Source: Pseudomonas silvicola (GTDB lineage: Bacteria; Pseudomonadota; Gammaproteobacteria; Pseudomonadales; Pseudomonadaceae). From it: 64,000 nucleotides of DNA. A program made the translations under genes and the position numbers. The stretch lies in NCBI RefSeq assembly GCF_026651855.1, contig NZ_CP093280.1:3016001-3080000 (forward strand). Reading direction: 5' to 3'. Below are positions 19,488 through 28,434 of the stretch, in pieces (the stretch's first letter is position 1; every line of letters begins with the position of its first letter). Below the pieces are notes generated by a model, which ran no database searches, was not told the origin of the DNA, and worked only from the letters and a program-made list of their open reading frames with translations.

Positions 19488-19665
19488 GACTTGTTCCTCA
19501 TATTACGATTCCAGTACCCGGGGCCGGTTAGGTGGCCCAAGGACTGTCGCACTACTATGACAGCGGTTTTGTAAGAATCTGCGACGGGGTTTGGTAAATT
19601 TTGTGTAAGGTCATGAACCATAGTGTCCTTACAACTCAGTTACATACCAGTGATGGAGCCTTGCA

Positions 19666-20484
19666 ATGCCCTTGATTCCCACCCGCGACACCGTTCTCTG
19701 CATGTCCCTGGCCGGGCGCCCGGGCAGTTTCGGCGTGCGCTTTCATAACCATCTGTATGAACAGCTGGGTCTCGATTTCTACTACAAGGCATTCAGCACC
19801 AGTGATCTGCCGGCAGCGGTTGCGGGTATCCGTGCCCTGGGTATCCGGGGCTGCGGCGTGTCGATGCCGTTCAAGGAGGCGTGCATCGAACTGGTCGACG
19901 AGATGGATGCGTCGGCGGCAGCCATTCAGTCGATCAATACCGTCGTCAATGATAACGGCCATTTGAAGGCTTACAACACTGATTATCTGGCCATTCGTCA
20001 ATTGATCGAACAGCACGGCCTGGCCCCGGACACTTCATTCGCCTTGCGCGGCAGCGGTGGCATGGCCAAGGCGGTGGCCTCGGCATTTCGCGATGCGGGC
20101 TTCACCGAGGGTACCCTGATCGCCCGCAACCCCGAGAGCGGCCCGGCGCTGGCGCGGCACCTGGGATATGAGTGGCGGGCGGAGCTGGGTGATGCGCGCC
20201 CGCGAATGCTGGTCAACGTCACCCCCATCGGCATGAGCGGCGGCCCGGAGGCTGATCAGCTGGCGTTTCCCGAGGATGCCGTACGGGCGGCTGACATCAT
20301 CTTCGACGTGGTGGCGCTGCCTGCCTTGACGCCCCTGGTGCTGCTGGGGCAGTCGCTGGGCAAGCAGGTGGTCACCGGCCTTGAAGTCATTGCCTTGCAG
20401 GCGTTGGAACAGTTCGTGCTGTACACCGGTGTGCGGCCGACGGCCGAGCAGGTGCGCCTGGCCACTGATTACGCCCGCAGTTGA
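19666..20484 (+). CDS. Shikimate 5-dehydrogenase-like protein
   Basis: This 272-aa member of the AroE/YdiB family has an N-terminal substrate domain (GCGVSMPFKEACIELVDEMD, with the catalytic Lys in PFK, and NTDYLAI with the Asp) and a Rossmann domain (LRGSGGMAKAVASAFRDAGF). The Gly-rich motif is GSGGMA, and the N-terminus lacks the usual substrate-binding SxS pattern. It therefore fits the shikimate dehydrogenase-like (HI0607-type) branch better than the biosynthetic AroE. It ends one base before the convergent YceH gene. Confidence 0.8.
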   Translation: MPLIPTRDTVLCMSLAGRPGSFGVRFHNHLYEQLGLDFYYKAFSTSDLPAAVAGIRALGIRGCGVSMPFKEACIELVDEMDASAAAIQSINTVVNDNGHLKAYNTDYLAIRQLIEQHGLAPDTSFALRGSGGMAKAVASAFRDAGFTEGTLIARNPESGPALARHLGYEWRAELGDARPRMLVNVTPIGMSGGPEADQLAFPEDAVRAADIIFDVVALPALTPLVLLGQSLGKQVVTGLEVIALQALEQFVLYTGVRPTAEQVRLATDYARS

Positions 20485-21135
20485 TCACTCCAGGCGCGCC
20501 AGCCGTTCCTCAAGGGCGGCGACACGCGCTTCCAGCTCATCGATGCGGTCGGCGGACACTGGGCTGGCGCTGCTGCGCTCGGCGCCGCCGGCGCCGCGGG
20601 CGGCGAGAATCGCCTCCATGTCGGCCGGGTCGCCCAGCGCGTGGTGGTAGCGGTCTTCACGCTGCCCCGCCTGACGGGGCAGGTGCAGGGCGAAGCCGCG
20701 GGCGATCAGGCGTTCGAGTTGGTGAAGGACCTGCTCGGTGTCATCGAAATCATGCATGCGGCCGCTGCGGGTCAGCAGTTCGTTGAGCGTCTGCGGCCCG
20801 CGCAGAAACATCAGGCCCATGAGCACCAACTGCGCTGGCACCAGCTCCAGGGCCTTGTCCAGGCGATGCTCCCAGCGATCGGCGCGGCTGCCCATCACCA
20901 GCCGTGTCATGTCGCGGCCTTCCAGGGCACGCAGGCTTTGCCCGACCTGGCCCTGGGTGAGGTTCATCACGGGCTCGCGGCTGGTTTTCTGGTTGCAGGC
21001 CAGCACCAGCGCATTGAGGGTCAGGGGGTAGGTTTCCGGGTTGGTGGCCTGTTTTTCGATCAGTGCGCCCAGAATGCGCACGTCAGTGGCACTGAGGCTC
21101 GGGGCCTCTTGAGGGGTATCGTGTTCGGCGGACAT
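20485..21135 (-). CDS. yceH: YceH family (DUF480) protein
   Basis: This is a 216-aa protein of the YceH/DUF480 family, tandem winged-helix folds of unknown role. The family opening is [20 protein letters not shown], followed by [19 protein letters not shown] short coiled coil ([17 protein letters not shown]) closes the protein. I start it at MSAEHDT (21135) rather than the upstream ATG at 21180. It abuts the convergent shikimate dehydrogenase-like gene. Confidence 0.85.
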   Translation of the reverse strand: MSAEHDTPQEAPSLSATDVRILGALIEKQATNPETYPLTLNALVLACNQKTSREPVMNLTQGQVGQSLRALEGRDMTRLVMGSRADRWEHRLDKALELVPAQLVLMGLMFLRGPQTLNELLTRSGRMHDFDDTEQVLHQLERLIARGFALHLPRQAGQREDRYHHALGDPADMEAILAARGAGGAERSSASPVSADRIDELEARVAALEERLARLE

Positions 21136-21255
21136 GGTGCGCTCCCGGGGCAAGGCTCGATAAAAGGCGTCAGTATGCAATAAAACACCGGACGCCGCGC
21201 CGGGGCGGGGCTATCATTGGCGGCTCACTGCCCTTACCACGACCAGGATCTCATC

Positions 21256-21837
21256 ATGAGCATTTCCCTGTACGCTGCCTCCGTTCCCGTGTTCAAGCAA
21301 TTGCTGACTGCCCTGGGCGACGTGCTCAAAAAGGCTGAAGACCACGCCGCGGCGAAAAACATCGAACCGACCGTGCTGCTGCAGTCGCGCCTGTACCCTG
21401 ACATGTTCCCGCTGGTCAAGCAGGTACAGATCGCCGTCGACTTCGCCAAGGGCGTTTCAGCGCGCCTGGCCGGTGTCGAGGTGCCTTCCTACCCGGACGC
21501 TGAAGCCACTTTCGCTGACCTGCAGGCCTTGCTTGCCAAGGTGCTGGGCTTCGTCGACGGCCTGGCCGCCGCACAGATCGACGGCCTGGCCGCCGCACAG
21601 ATCGACGGCCTGGCCGCCGCACAGATCGACGGCCTGGCCGCCGCACAGATCGACGGCCAGGAAGACCGCGAAATCGTGCTGCGCGCCGGCACCCCGAAAG
21701 AGAAGAAACTGAACGGCCAGACCTACCTGCTGCACTACGGCCTGCCGCAGTTCTTCTTCCACGTCACCACGGCCTACGACATCCTGCGCCACAACGGCGT
21801 GGAAGTGGGCAAGCGTGATTACATGGGCGCCTATTGA
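21256..21837 (+). CDS. DUF1993 family protein with tandem octapeptide insert
   Basis: This 193-aa protein starts MSISLYAASVPVFKQLL and ends with the DUF1993 signature FFFHVTTAYDILRHNGVEVGKRDYMG. Between them, residues 101-132 are four exact copies of DGLAAAQI encoded by four identical 24-bp units. Family members normally carry about one such turn before the DGxEDREIVLR segment, so the protein is longer by about 24 residues. Function of the family is unknown; a metal-free DinB-like helical bundle is likely. Confidence 0.85.
   Translation: MSISLYAASVPVFKQLLTALGDVLKKAEDHAAAKNIEPTVLLQSRLYPDMFPLVKQVQIAVDFAKGVSARLAGVEVPSYPDAEATFADLQALLAKVLGFVDGLAAAQIDGLAAAQIDGLAAAQIDGLAAAQIDGQEDREIVLRAGTPKEKKLNGQTYLLHYGLPQFFFHVTTAYDILRHNGVEVGKRDYMGAY
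21556..21651 (+). repeat. Perfect 24-bp tandem repeat, four copies
   Basis: Four identical in-frame copies of a 24-bp unit beginning GACGGCCTGGCC, inside the DUF1993 gene. There are no substitutions between copies, so the expansion is recent or homogenised. A fifth partial start (GACGGCC) follows. Confidence 0.97.
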
Positions 21838-22000
21838 AGCGGTTGTCACCGTAGCCCGCTGATTTTCCCCGCGGGGCCGGGCAAAGCTCGGGAAGCGGAC
21901 ACTGCGGGCTATCAGCAAGATTGCCGGCGTCTGGTTCCCGAGCTGCGCCCGGTCCCGCAGGGGGCGGCGCGCTTGGGTCTTGTCTGATTCTGGAGTTTCA

Positions 22001-23152
22001 ATGCTGTTCCCCATTCTGCTGTTGTCGGCCGCAGGCTTTACCGTGCTGACCACAGAGTTCGTCATCGTCGGCCTGTTGCCCGCCATCGCTCGCGACCTTG
22101 GCGTCACCGTGTCCCAGGCCGGCCTGCTGGTCACGCTGTTTGCCTTCACCGTCGCTGCCCTGGGCCCGTTCCTGACCGCCTATTGCGCGCGGTTCGAGCG
22201 CAAGCGTCTGTTTGTCACCATTCTGCTGCTGTTCGCCGTGGCCAATGTCATCGCCGCACTGGCGCCCAACATTGTGGTCATGGGCATCGCCCGGCTGATT
22301 CCCGCCCTGGAGCTGCCGGTGTTCTGGGCCCTGGCCAGTGAAACCGCCGTGGACATCGTCGGCCCCGACCATGCCGGCCGGGCCATCGCCAAGATCGGCT
22401 TTGGCATCGTCTGCGCCACGGTGTTCGGCATTCCAGTGGGCACGCTCATCGGCGACGCCCTCGGCTGGCGCGCCGCGTTCTGGATCATCGCCGCGGTGGC
22501 GCTGGCCAAGGCGTTGTTGCTGACCCTGTTCCTGCCCGCCAGCCCGGCACGGGGTGAGGAACGTACCTTGCGCTCGCAGTTCGCGATCCTGCGCAACCCG
22601 TTGATGCAGGGGCATGTGCTGCTGTCGATCATCGTGTTCTGCGGCATGTTCACCGCTTATACCTACCTGGCCGACATCCTCGAACGCCTGGCTGGCTTCG
22701 ACGGCGCGCTGGTGGGTTGGTGCCTGATGGCGTTCGGCGCCGTTGGCCTGCTTGGCAACTCCCTGGGCGGGCGCCTGGTGGACCATCACCCGCTGATCGC
22801 ATCGATGCTTTTCTCGGCGTTCATGGTCGGTGGCCTGGTGGCGGTGGTGCCGAGCATCCATTCCACCTTTGGCCTGGCGCTGGCGCTGGCGGTGTGGGGC
22901 GTGACCCAGGCGGCCATGTTCCTGGTCAGTCAGGTGCGCCTGATCAAGGCGGCGCCACAAGCGCCGGCGTTCGCCGCGTCGCTGAACATCGCCGGTGCCA
23001 ACCTGGGCATCGGCCTGGGCGCGATCGTCGGTGGGCGGGTCATCGATACCCTGGGGCTGGGGCAGTTGGGCTTTGCCGCGGCCGGTTTCATGCTGTTGGG
23101 TATCGCCTTGGCGTGGCTGATGATGCGCCCGCGCCTGGCCGTCCACGCTTAA
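22001..23152 (+). CDS. MFS exporter, DHA1/AraJ-like
   Basis: This 383-aa transporter has about 12 hydrophobic segments and the usual MFS loop motifs. It opens MLFPILLLSAAGFTVLTTEF, typical of the arabinose-efflux/drug:H+ antiporter group, with GxLxD-like repeats (GRAIAKIGFG, GTLIGDALGW). The start at 22001 follows TGGAG. It ends overlapping the convergent LysR gene by 4 bases. The substrate cannot be inferred. A structured region with inverted repeats (GTAGCCCGC..GCGGGCTAT; GCTCGGGAA..TTCCCGAGC) precedes it at 21848-21945. Confidence 0.85.
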   Translation: MLFPILLLSAAGFTVLTTEFVIVGLLPAIARDLGVTVSQAGLLVTLFAFTVAALGPFLTAYCARFERKRLFVTILLLFAVANVIAALAPNIVVMGIARLIPALELPVFWALASETAVDIVGPDHAGRAIAKIGFGIVCATVFGIPVGTLIGDALGWRAAFWIIAAVALAKALLLTLFLPASPARGEERTLRSQFAILRNPLMQGHVLLSIIVFCGMFTAYTYLADILERLAGFDGALVGWCLMAFGAVGLLGNSLGGRLVDHHPLIASMLFSAFMVGGLVAVVPSIHSTFGLALALAVWGVTQAAMFLVSQVRLIKAAPQAPAFAASLNIAGANLGIGLGAIVGGRVIDTLGLGQLGFAAAGFMLLGIALAWLMMRPRLAVHA

Positions 23153-24042
23153 GTGAACAGCTCCCGGCGCGCCCCTTCCGTGATGGCGACGATGCCGGGG
23201 TGGCTGACCTTGCGCTCCACTGAAATGGCGTAGAACGATTCACGCACGGCCTCGGTCTGGCCGATCAGGCGCACGTCATGCTGCGCCTGCACTTCCTCGG
23301 CGATGGCGCTGGGGCCGATGAACAGGCCGCTGCCGGATTGGCCGAAGGCCTGCATCAAGGCACTGTCGTCAAACTCGCCGACGATCCTGGGTTGAATCAG
23401 TTGTTCGCCGAACCAGCGCAGTAGCCGGCTGCGCACCATGGTTTCCTGCCCGGGTATCAGCAGCGGTGCGCCGGTCAGGCTGGCCGGGAAGCCGGGGCCG
23501 TACTGGTCGGCCAGTGCCTGGGTGGCGAAGAAGCTGATGCCGCATTCCCCCAGCTTGTGGCTGTAGCCTTTTATGTCCAGGTGCGCGGGCATGGGGCTGT
23601 CGGAAATCACCAGGTCCAGGCGCTGCACGGCCAGGTCTGCCAGCAGGCGTTCGAGTTTGTCTTCGCGGCAGGTGATATGCACGGGGTCGGCCAACTGCAT
23701 GCTCGGCGCGATCAGCCGGTACACGATGGACTTGGGCACCACGTCGGCCACACCCACGCGCAACGCCAGGGGTTGCTGGCCGGGTTGGGCACTCAGCAGG
23801 GTCTGCAATTCATTACCCAGCTGAAACATCTGTTCGGCATACGGCAATGCCTGGCGTCCGCTTTCAGTCAGCTCGAGCTGGCGCCCGACGCGCTGGAACA
23901 ATGCGATGCCGAAGGTCTGTTCCAGCAGGGTGATCTGACCACTGATGGTCTGTGGGGTGAGGTTCAATTGTTCGGCGGCGCGGGTGATGCTGCCGGTCCT
24001 GGCCACCACCCAGAAATAGTGCAATTGGCGGTAGTTGAGCAT
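23149..24042 (-). CDS. nhaR: LysR-type regulator, NhaR-like
   Basis: This 297-aa LysR-type regulator has an N-terminal HTH (MLNYRQLHYFWVVARTGSIT.. TPQTISGQITLLEQ) that is characteristic of the NhaR branch, known in E. coli to activate the Na+/H+ antiporter gene. The effector domain is of normal length. I placed the start at 24042; the open frame runs 44 codons further but through the promoter region shared with the divergent terC-like gene 114 bases away. No nhaA is adjacent; symbol by family only. Confidence 0.8.
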   Translation of the reverse strand: MLNYRQLHYFWVVARTGSITRAAEQLNLTPQTISGQITLLEQTFGIALFQRVGRQLELTESGRQALPYAEQMFQLGNELQTLLSAQPGQQPLALRVGVADVVPKSIVYRLIAPSMQLADPVHITCREDKLERLLADLAVQRLDLVISDSPMPAHLDIKGYSHKLGECGISFFATQALADQYGPGFPASLTGAPLLIPGQETMVRSRLLRWFGEQLIQPRIVGEFDDSALMQAFGQSGSGLFIGPSAIAEEVQAQHDVRLIGQTEAVRESFYAISVERKVSHPGIVAITEGARRELFT

Positions 24043-24156
24043 GGAAAATACCGTTTCGTGAAAACCGAAGTATAACGGTTGAAAATACGAATTTTCCCGC
24101 ACTATCGGTTTGCCTACACTCTTTCCCATGTTCTCTGAATGATGAGCGGCGCCCCC

Positions 24157-24900
24157 ATGGACTATCTGTTGCAACTCGCTTCAAGCCCTACCGCCTGGAT
24201 CGCCCTGGCCACCCTGGTGGTCATGGAGATCGTGCTGGGTATCGACAACCTGATCTTCATCTCCATCCTCACCAACAAGCTGCCGAAGCAATTCCAGGCG
24301 CGCGCCCGGCGGATCGGCATCGGCATGGCGTTGGTCTTGCGCCTTGGCTTGCTCAGCACCGTTGCCTACATTGTGCAGCTCACGGAGCCGGTGGTGGAAT
24401 TGTTCGGCCAGGCTTTCTCGTGGAAGGACATGATCCTGATCGCCGGCGGCTTGTTCCTGGTGTGGAAAGCGACGAAAGAGATTCACCACAGCGTCGACCC
24501 CCGCGAACAGCAGGAAGCCAGTGTCGGAAGTAAGGTGGCGGCCAGTTTCGCTGGCGCCATCTGTCAGATCCTGATGCTGGACCTGGTGTTCTCCATCGAC
24601 AGTATCATCACGGCGGTAGGCATGACCGAGCACCTGCCGATCATGGTCATCGCGGTGATCTGTGCAGTACTGGTGATGTTGCTGGCCGCCGAGCCGCTGG
24701 CCAGGTTCATCAACGACAACCCCACGATCGTGATGCTGGCGCTGGGCTTCCTGATCATGATCGGCATGACGCTGATCGCCGAAGGCTTCGGCGCCCATGT
24801 GCCCAAAGGGTACGTGTACACCGCCATGGCGTTCTCGGCGCTGGTGGAAGGGTTGAACATGCTGTCGCGCCGGGCGCGGCGCAAGCGTGAAGGCGCCTAG
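24157..24900 (+). CDS. TerC family membrane protein
   Basis: This 247-aa integral membrane protein has about seven hydrophobic segments with acidic residues in the membrane, including [15 protein letters not shown] and [19 protein letters not shown], the two conserved TerC Asp motifs. TerC proteins are linked to metal export (tellurite resistance, manganese). A central His-containing charged loop ([12 protein letters not shown]) separates the halves. Divergent from the NhaR-like regulator. The start at 24157 is the family-typical one; two ATGs lie just upstream. Confidence 0.88.
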   Translation: MDYLLQLASSPTAWIALATLVVMEIVLGIDNLIFISILTNKLPKQFQARARRIGIGMALVLRLGLLSTVAYIVQLTEPVVELFGQAFSWKDMILIAGGLFLVWKATKEIHHSVDPREQQEASVGSKVAASFAGAICQILMLDLVFSIDSIITAVGMTEHLPIMVIAVICAVLVMLLAAEPLARFINDNPTIVMLALGFLIMIGMTLIAEGFGAHVPKGYVYTAMAFSALVEGLNMLSRRARRKREGA

Positions 24901-24901
24901 G

Positions 24902-25078
24902 TCAGGCCGAGGGTGAGGAAGCGGGGCGGTTGTCGGGCTTGCTGAGCGGTTTGGGCTGGACGGCGGGTGGCACGGGGTGATGATGACGGCGCGCGATGCG
25001 CATCACGCCCCACAGCATGGCGGCGGCCACCAGCAACCAGGCGCCGATCATCATGACGATGGCCACGGTCAGGCTCAT
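24902..25078 (-). CDS. Small single-pass membrane protein
   Basis: This 58-aa protein has one hydrophobic helix (about residues 2-28) and a basic, His- then Pro-rich tail (RRHHHPVPPAVQPKP). A strong GAGGAGG site stands before the ATG at 25078. Its stop lies two bases from the convergent terC-like gene. Unknown function. Confidence 0.65.
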   Translation of the reverse strand: MSLTVAIVMMIGAWLLVAAAMLWGVMRIARRHHHPVPPAVQPKPLSKPDNRPASSPSA

Positions 25079-25291
25079 ACGTGCCTCCTCAGGCAATCAA
25101 CGGTGTTTACAGCTGACAGTCTAGCCGGTGGCGTGTTTCAGGCTATTGACCGAAGGTCGCACGGCTTGGGCTATTTGGCTCTATCTCTTGTAGGAAACTA
25201 CCGGCAAAGGCTATACCCCGGTGCACGCCGGGCCTATCATCAGGGCCCCGGCCGCCGGATGGGCGGCGTTTGACCCCAGAGTGAGGCTATT

Positions 25292-25978
25292 TTGCAGGGA
25301 CGTTCCCGTTTACAGACCCCTTTGCTCACGTTGTTCGCGCCGGTGCTGGTGGTGCTCGCCGTCGCCGGTTGCGCGGGCCACAAACCGCCAGCCCCGCCGA
25401 TCAAGGGGTTGCCGGACCGGGTGGAGCTCAACAGCGTGCCGTTCTTTCGCGGCGACACCGAGCAGGGTGCTTCCATGGCCTTGGCCAGCGCGCTGTCGCA
25501 ACAGGGCGTGATCATCACACCGGGTTTGCTGGACAAGTCCCTGCACCTGCCGGGAGGTGAGGACCGCCTGCAGGCCTCGCTGGCCGCCACGGCCCAGGCG
25601 TATGGCATGGTGGTGTACCCGCTGCAGGACGACCTGCCCGCGCTGTTCACCCAGGTGGCCGCCGGCTACCCGGTGCTGCTGCGCTATACGCAAGGTTCGA
25701 TCTGGACCAGCCCGCGCTATGCCTTGCTGGTGGGGTATGACCGCTACAAGCAGCACGTGCTGCTGCGCTCGGGCAACGAGCGGCGCAAGTTGATGGATTT
25801 CGCCAGTTTCAGTTCGGCCTGGAAGGATGCCGGGCACTGGGCGGTGCTGGTGCAGAAACCCGGGCAACTGCCGGCCAATGTCGACCGCCAGCGCTGGCTG
25901 AAGGCTGCCAATGACCTGGGCCAGGCTGGCCAGGAACAGGCGGCGTCGCAGGCCACCCAGGCCTTGAGCGGCCAGTAA
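25292..25978 (+). CDS. C39-peptidase-like lipoprotein lacking catalytic residues
   Basis: This 228-aa lipoprotein (lipobox VAGC, about residue 27) has the fold signature of pseudomonad C39-type cysteine peptidases: VPFF near residue 49, LLVGYD near residue 150, then HWAVLV. The family's QCGPAAL segment reads EQGASMAL here, so the nucleophilic Cys is gone, and the HY before the VVGYD motif reads RY, so the His is gone. It is therefore probably inactive as a peptidase. The start is TTG at 25292 behind GTGAGG. A strong terminator follows at once, so it is monocistronic. Confidence 0.75.
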   Translation: MQGRSRLQTPLLTLFAPVLVVLAVAGCAGHKPPAPPIKGLPDRVELNSVPFFRGDTEQGASMALASALSQQGVIITPGLLDKSLHLPGGEDRLQASLAATAQAYGMVVYPLQDDLPALFTQVAAGYPVLLRYTQGSIWTSPRYALLVGYDRYKQHVLLRSGNERRKLMDFASFSSAWKDAGHWAVLVQKPGQLPANVDRQRWLKAANDLGQAGQEQAASQATQALSGQ

Positions 25979-26012
25979 CGCGAAAACGGCACCCTGGGGT
26001 GCCGTTTTCGCG
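25979..26012. terminator. Bidirectional terminator
   Basis: A perfect 15-bp inverted repeat (CGCGAAAACGGCACC / GGTGCCGTTTTCGCG, 4-base loop) sits between the convergent C39-like and PuuB-like genes, with four-base A and T tracts built into the arms. Confidence 0.8.
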
Positions 26013-26015
26013 GTC

Positions 26016-27299
26016 TCAGAAGCCCAGGCGGTCGCGCAGGCTGTAGTACCAGGCGCCCAGCGCGGTCAATGGGGTACGCAGTAACTGGCCGCCGGGGAAC
26101 GGGTAGTGCGGCAGCTCGGCGAAGGCGTCGAAGCGCTCGGCCTGGCCGCGCAGGGCCTCGGCCAGCACTTTGCCTGCCAGGTGGGTGTAGGTCACGCCGT
26201 GGCCGCTGCAGCCTTGGGAGTAATAGATGTTGTCGCCCAGGCGGCCAACCTGGGGCAGGCGCGACAGGGTCAGCAGGAAGTTGCCGGTCCACGCGTAGTC
26301 GATCTTCACGTCCTTGAGCTGCGGGAAGGCCTTGAGCATTTTCGGGCGGATGATCGCCTCGATGTTGGCCGGGTCGCGGGCGCCGTAGACCACGCCGCCG
26401 CCGAAAATCAGGCGCTTGTCGGCGGACAGTCGGTAGTAGTCCAGCAGGTAGTTGCAGTCCTCCACGCAGTAATCCTGCGGCAGCAGGGTCTTGGCCAATT
26501 CGTCGCTCAGGGGTTCGGTGGTGATCACCTGGGTGCCGCAGGGCATGGATTTGGACGCCAGTTCTGGCACCAGGTTGCCCAGGTAGGCGTTGCCCGCGAC
26601 AATCACGAACTTGGCGCGGACCCGACCGTGGGGCGTGTGCACCACGGGGTTGGCGCCGCGTTCGATGCGCACGGCCGGTGACTGTTCATACAGGGTGCCA
26701 CCCAGCGACTCCACGGCCGCGGCCTCGCCCAGGGCCAGGTTCAGCGGGTGAATATGGCCGCCGCTCATGTCGAGCATGCCGCCCACGTATTGGTCGCACG
26801 CCACCACTTCACGAATGCGCCGTTGGTCCATCAATTCCAGTTGGGTGTGGCCGTAGCGCTCCCACAGGCGTTTCTGGGACTCAAGGTGGCCCATCTGCTT
26901 GCTGGTGATGGCGGCGAACACACCCCCGTCCTTCAGGTCGCACTGAATGTTGTACTTGGCCACGCGCTCACGGATGATGCGCCCACCTTCGAAGGCCATC
27001 TTGCCCAGCAGTTGCGCCTGCTTGGGCCCTACGGTGCGTTCGATGACGTCGATGTCGCGGCTGTAGCTATTGACGATCTGGCCGCCGTTGCGCCCAGAGG
27101 CGCCAAAACCGACCTTGGCGGCTTCGAGCACGGTAACTTTGAAGCCGTTCTCTAAAAGAAACAGTGCGCTAGAAAGGCCAGTGTAGCCAGCGCCGATAAT
27201 GCACACGTCAGTTTGCACCTCATCCTGCAAGGAAGGGCGTGAAGGCGCGGCATTGGCTGATGCGGCGTAGTAGGACTGTGGGTAGGGGGTGTTCGCCAT
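26016..27299 (-). CDS. FAD-dependent oxidoreductase, PuuB-like
   Basis: This 427-aa DAO-family flavoenzyme has an N-terminal FAD-binding Rossmann motif (VCIIGAGYTGLSSALFLLE, about residues 30-48) and the flavin-contacting GFGASGRNGGQIVNSYS. It is most like gamma-glutamylputrescine oxidase and related amine oxidases. The C-terminus keeps YSQGCSGHGVTYTHLAGKV, the second FAD contact. Single gene here; pseudomonads carry many paralogues, so the exact amine substrate is open. Likely role: polyamine catabolism. Confidence 0.85.
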   Translation of the reverse strand: MANTPYPQSYYAASANAAPSRPSLQDEVQTDVCIIGAGYTGLSSALFLLENGFKVTVLEAAKVGFGASGRNGGQIVNSYSRDIDVIERTVGPKQAQLLGKMAFEGGRIIRERVAKYNIQCDLKDGGVFAAITSKQMGHLESQKRLWERYGHTQLELMDQRRIREVVACDQYVGGMLDMSGGHIHPLNLALGEAAAVESLGGTLYEQSPAVRIERGANPVVHTPHGRVRAKFVIVAGNAYLGNLVPELASKSMPCGTQVITTEPLSDELAKTLLPQDYCVEDCNYLLDYYRLSADKRLIFGGGVVYGARDPANIEAIIRPKMLKAFPQLKDVKIDYAWTGNFLLTLSRLPQVGRLGDNIYYSQGCSGHGVTYTHLAGKVLAEALRGQAERFDAFAELPHYPFPGGQLLRTPLTALGAWYYSLRDRLGF

Positions 27300-27475
27300 T
27301 GCTGCAACCTCTGTTTTATATTTTTGACGTGTGGGCAGATCGTACCTGAGATGAAATCCGTATTCCAGCGCTAACTTGAAACCCTCTGTTTTGGAAAAAA
27401 TTCGGATATTTCAGTAGGTTAGGCTAAAAAGACGTTGACACACCCGCGCAGATCCGTAGAATACCGCCCTACAGC

Positions 27476-27552
27476 AGGCACGTAGCTCAGTTGGTTAGAG
27501 CACCACCTTGACATGGTGGGGGTCGTTGGTTCGAGTCCAATCGCGCCTACCA
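27476..27552 (+). tRNA. tRNA-Val (anticodon GAC)
   Basis: This 77-nt cloverleaf has encoded CCA. The anticodon stem-loop is CCACC-TTGACAT-GGTGG with GAC at 27510-27512. The T arm has TTCGAGT. The acceptor arms AGGCACG/CGCGCCT pair with a single A-C mismatch. Confidence 0.95.
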
Positions 27553-27580
27553 AACAAAATCCGCTCTGCTGGGCGGTGTG

Positions 27581-27611
27581 AAAAAGGCGACCTTCAGAGG
27601 TCGCCTTTTTT
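27581..27611. terminator. Terminator after tRNA-Val
   Basis: A perfect 13-bp inverted repeat (AAAAAGGCGACCT / AGGTCGCCTTTTT, loop TCAG) with a T tract, 29 bases after the tRNA. The symmetrical A and T tracts allow use in both directions. Confidence 0.9.
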
Positions 27612-27692
27612 GTTTGCCTGAAGAAAACCCGGCGCGGCAAACCCTGCGCGCAGGTGATAGAGTCCGCCCCTGACCAAACATGAGGGAACACT

Positions 27693-28040
27693 ATGCGTAA
27701 GCTGTTGAGTGCCGTGCTGCTGGTTTCGCTGGGCGGCTGCATGTCGGCAAACATGGACCAGGCGCGCAGTCAGGGCGCCTACCGTACCTTTACCTCGCAA
27801 AAGCCGGCCAAGGATGTTGCCCAGTGCATCGAATACTCCTGGCAGGACGAAGTGCTGTCAGGCGCCGCTGCCGACTCCCACACCGAGCCCGGCAAGGACG
27901 GTGGCCTGACCGTCATGGTGGACTCGAAGAATTTTGCCGACGTACGCCAGGCCGGTGCCGGCAGCTCGGTGGCCTACTTTGCTGAACAGGGCGTACCGTT
28001 GTCGAACCGCCGGTTGGCGGCTCTGAGTACCTGCTTGTAG
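27693..28040 (+). CDS. Small lipoprotein, unknown
   Basis: This 115-aa exported protein has the lipobox SLGGC (Cys about residue 16). The mature part has two Cys (AQCIEYSW, ALSTCL) and a central beta-rich segment (GGLTVMVDSKNFADV). It lies just ahead of, and on the same strand as, the two SPOR lipoproteins, but about 390 bases separate it from the first. Unknown function. Confidence 0.7.
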   Translation: MRKLLSAVLLVSLGGCMSANMDQARSQGAYRTFTSQKPAKDVAQCIEYSWQDEVLSGAAADSHTEPGKDGGLTVMVDSKNFADVRQAGAGSSVAYFAEQGVPLSNRRLAALSTCL

Positions 28041-28434
28041 TGTGCGCGAACTGAGGGGCGGGAGAAGCCTGTCAGGTGATCATGATCGCGATGTCCAGTT
28101 CAAGTGTGGTCGCGGCCGTGTTGTTGGGTATCACCACCTGCTCGGCCTCCACCGACGAGCTGGGTGTGCGCAAAGGCCAGAAGTTCGACATCCTCCTGGG
28201 GGCGTTGGCCAGGGCGTGGGCCTCGGTCACGTCGGCCTGCTCGAGTGTCGCACTGCCGCTTCAGGCATCGGCGCGCCGGCGGGCCAGTGAGTGAGGCTGG
28301 CAGGCCCGGCCTAGACGCCTTGTGAACAGGGGTTGCAGGGGGCTATAGTCAGGCCGGGTCTGGCAGGGAACGCCGCGGCAAATCCTGTGGTGCTGCTAGA
28401 ATGAAGGGTGCAGTCCCCTCGTGGAGGTCTCATC
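28041..28434. other. Intergenic stretch with only doubtful ORFs
   Basis: This stretch of 394 bases has no convincing gene. Plus-strand frames of 70-80 codons here (from 28042 and 28076) have Arg- or Ser/Ala-rich shadow composition. A minus-strand frame from a GTG at 28230 to a stop at 28072 (52 aa, ending TAATTLELDIAIMIT) has more protein-like composition but no good ribosome site; it could be the 3' remnant of a gene. Its last part holds the promoter of the SPOR lipoprotein gene. Confidence 0.4.

Noticed and set aside
21556-21651. Regular 24-bp repeats considered as a CRISPR-like array.
   Set aside because: There are no spacers; the units abut directly and keep the reading frame of DUF1993.
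28076-28294. A 72-codon plus-strand frame after the small lipoprotein gene.
   Set aside because: Low-complexity Ser/Ala composition, no ribosome site and a competing frame on the other strand; not supportable.
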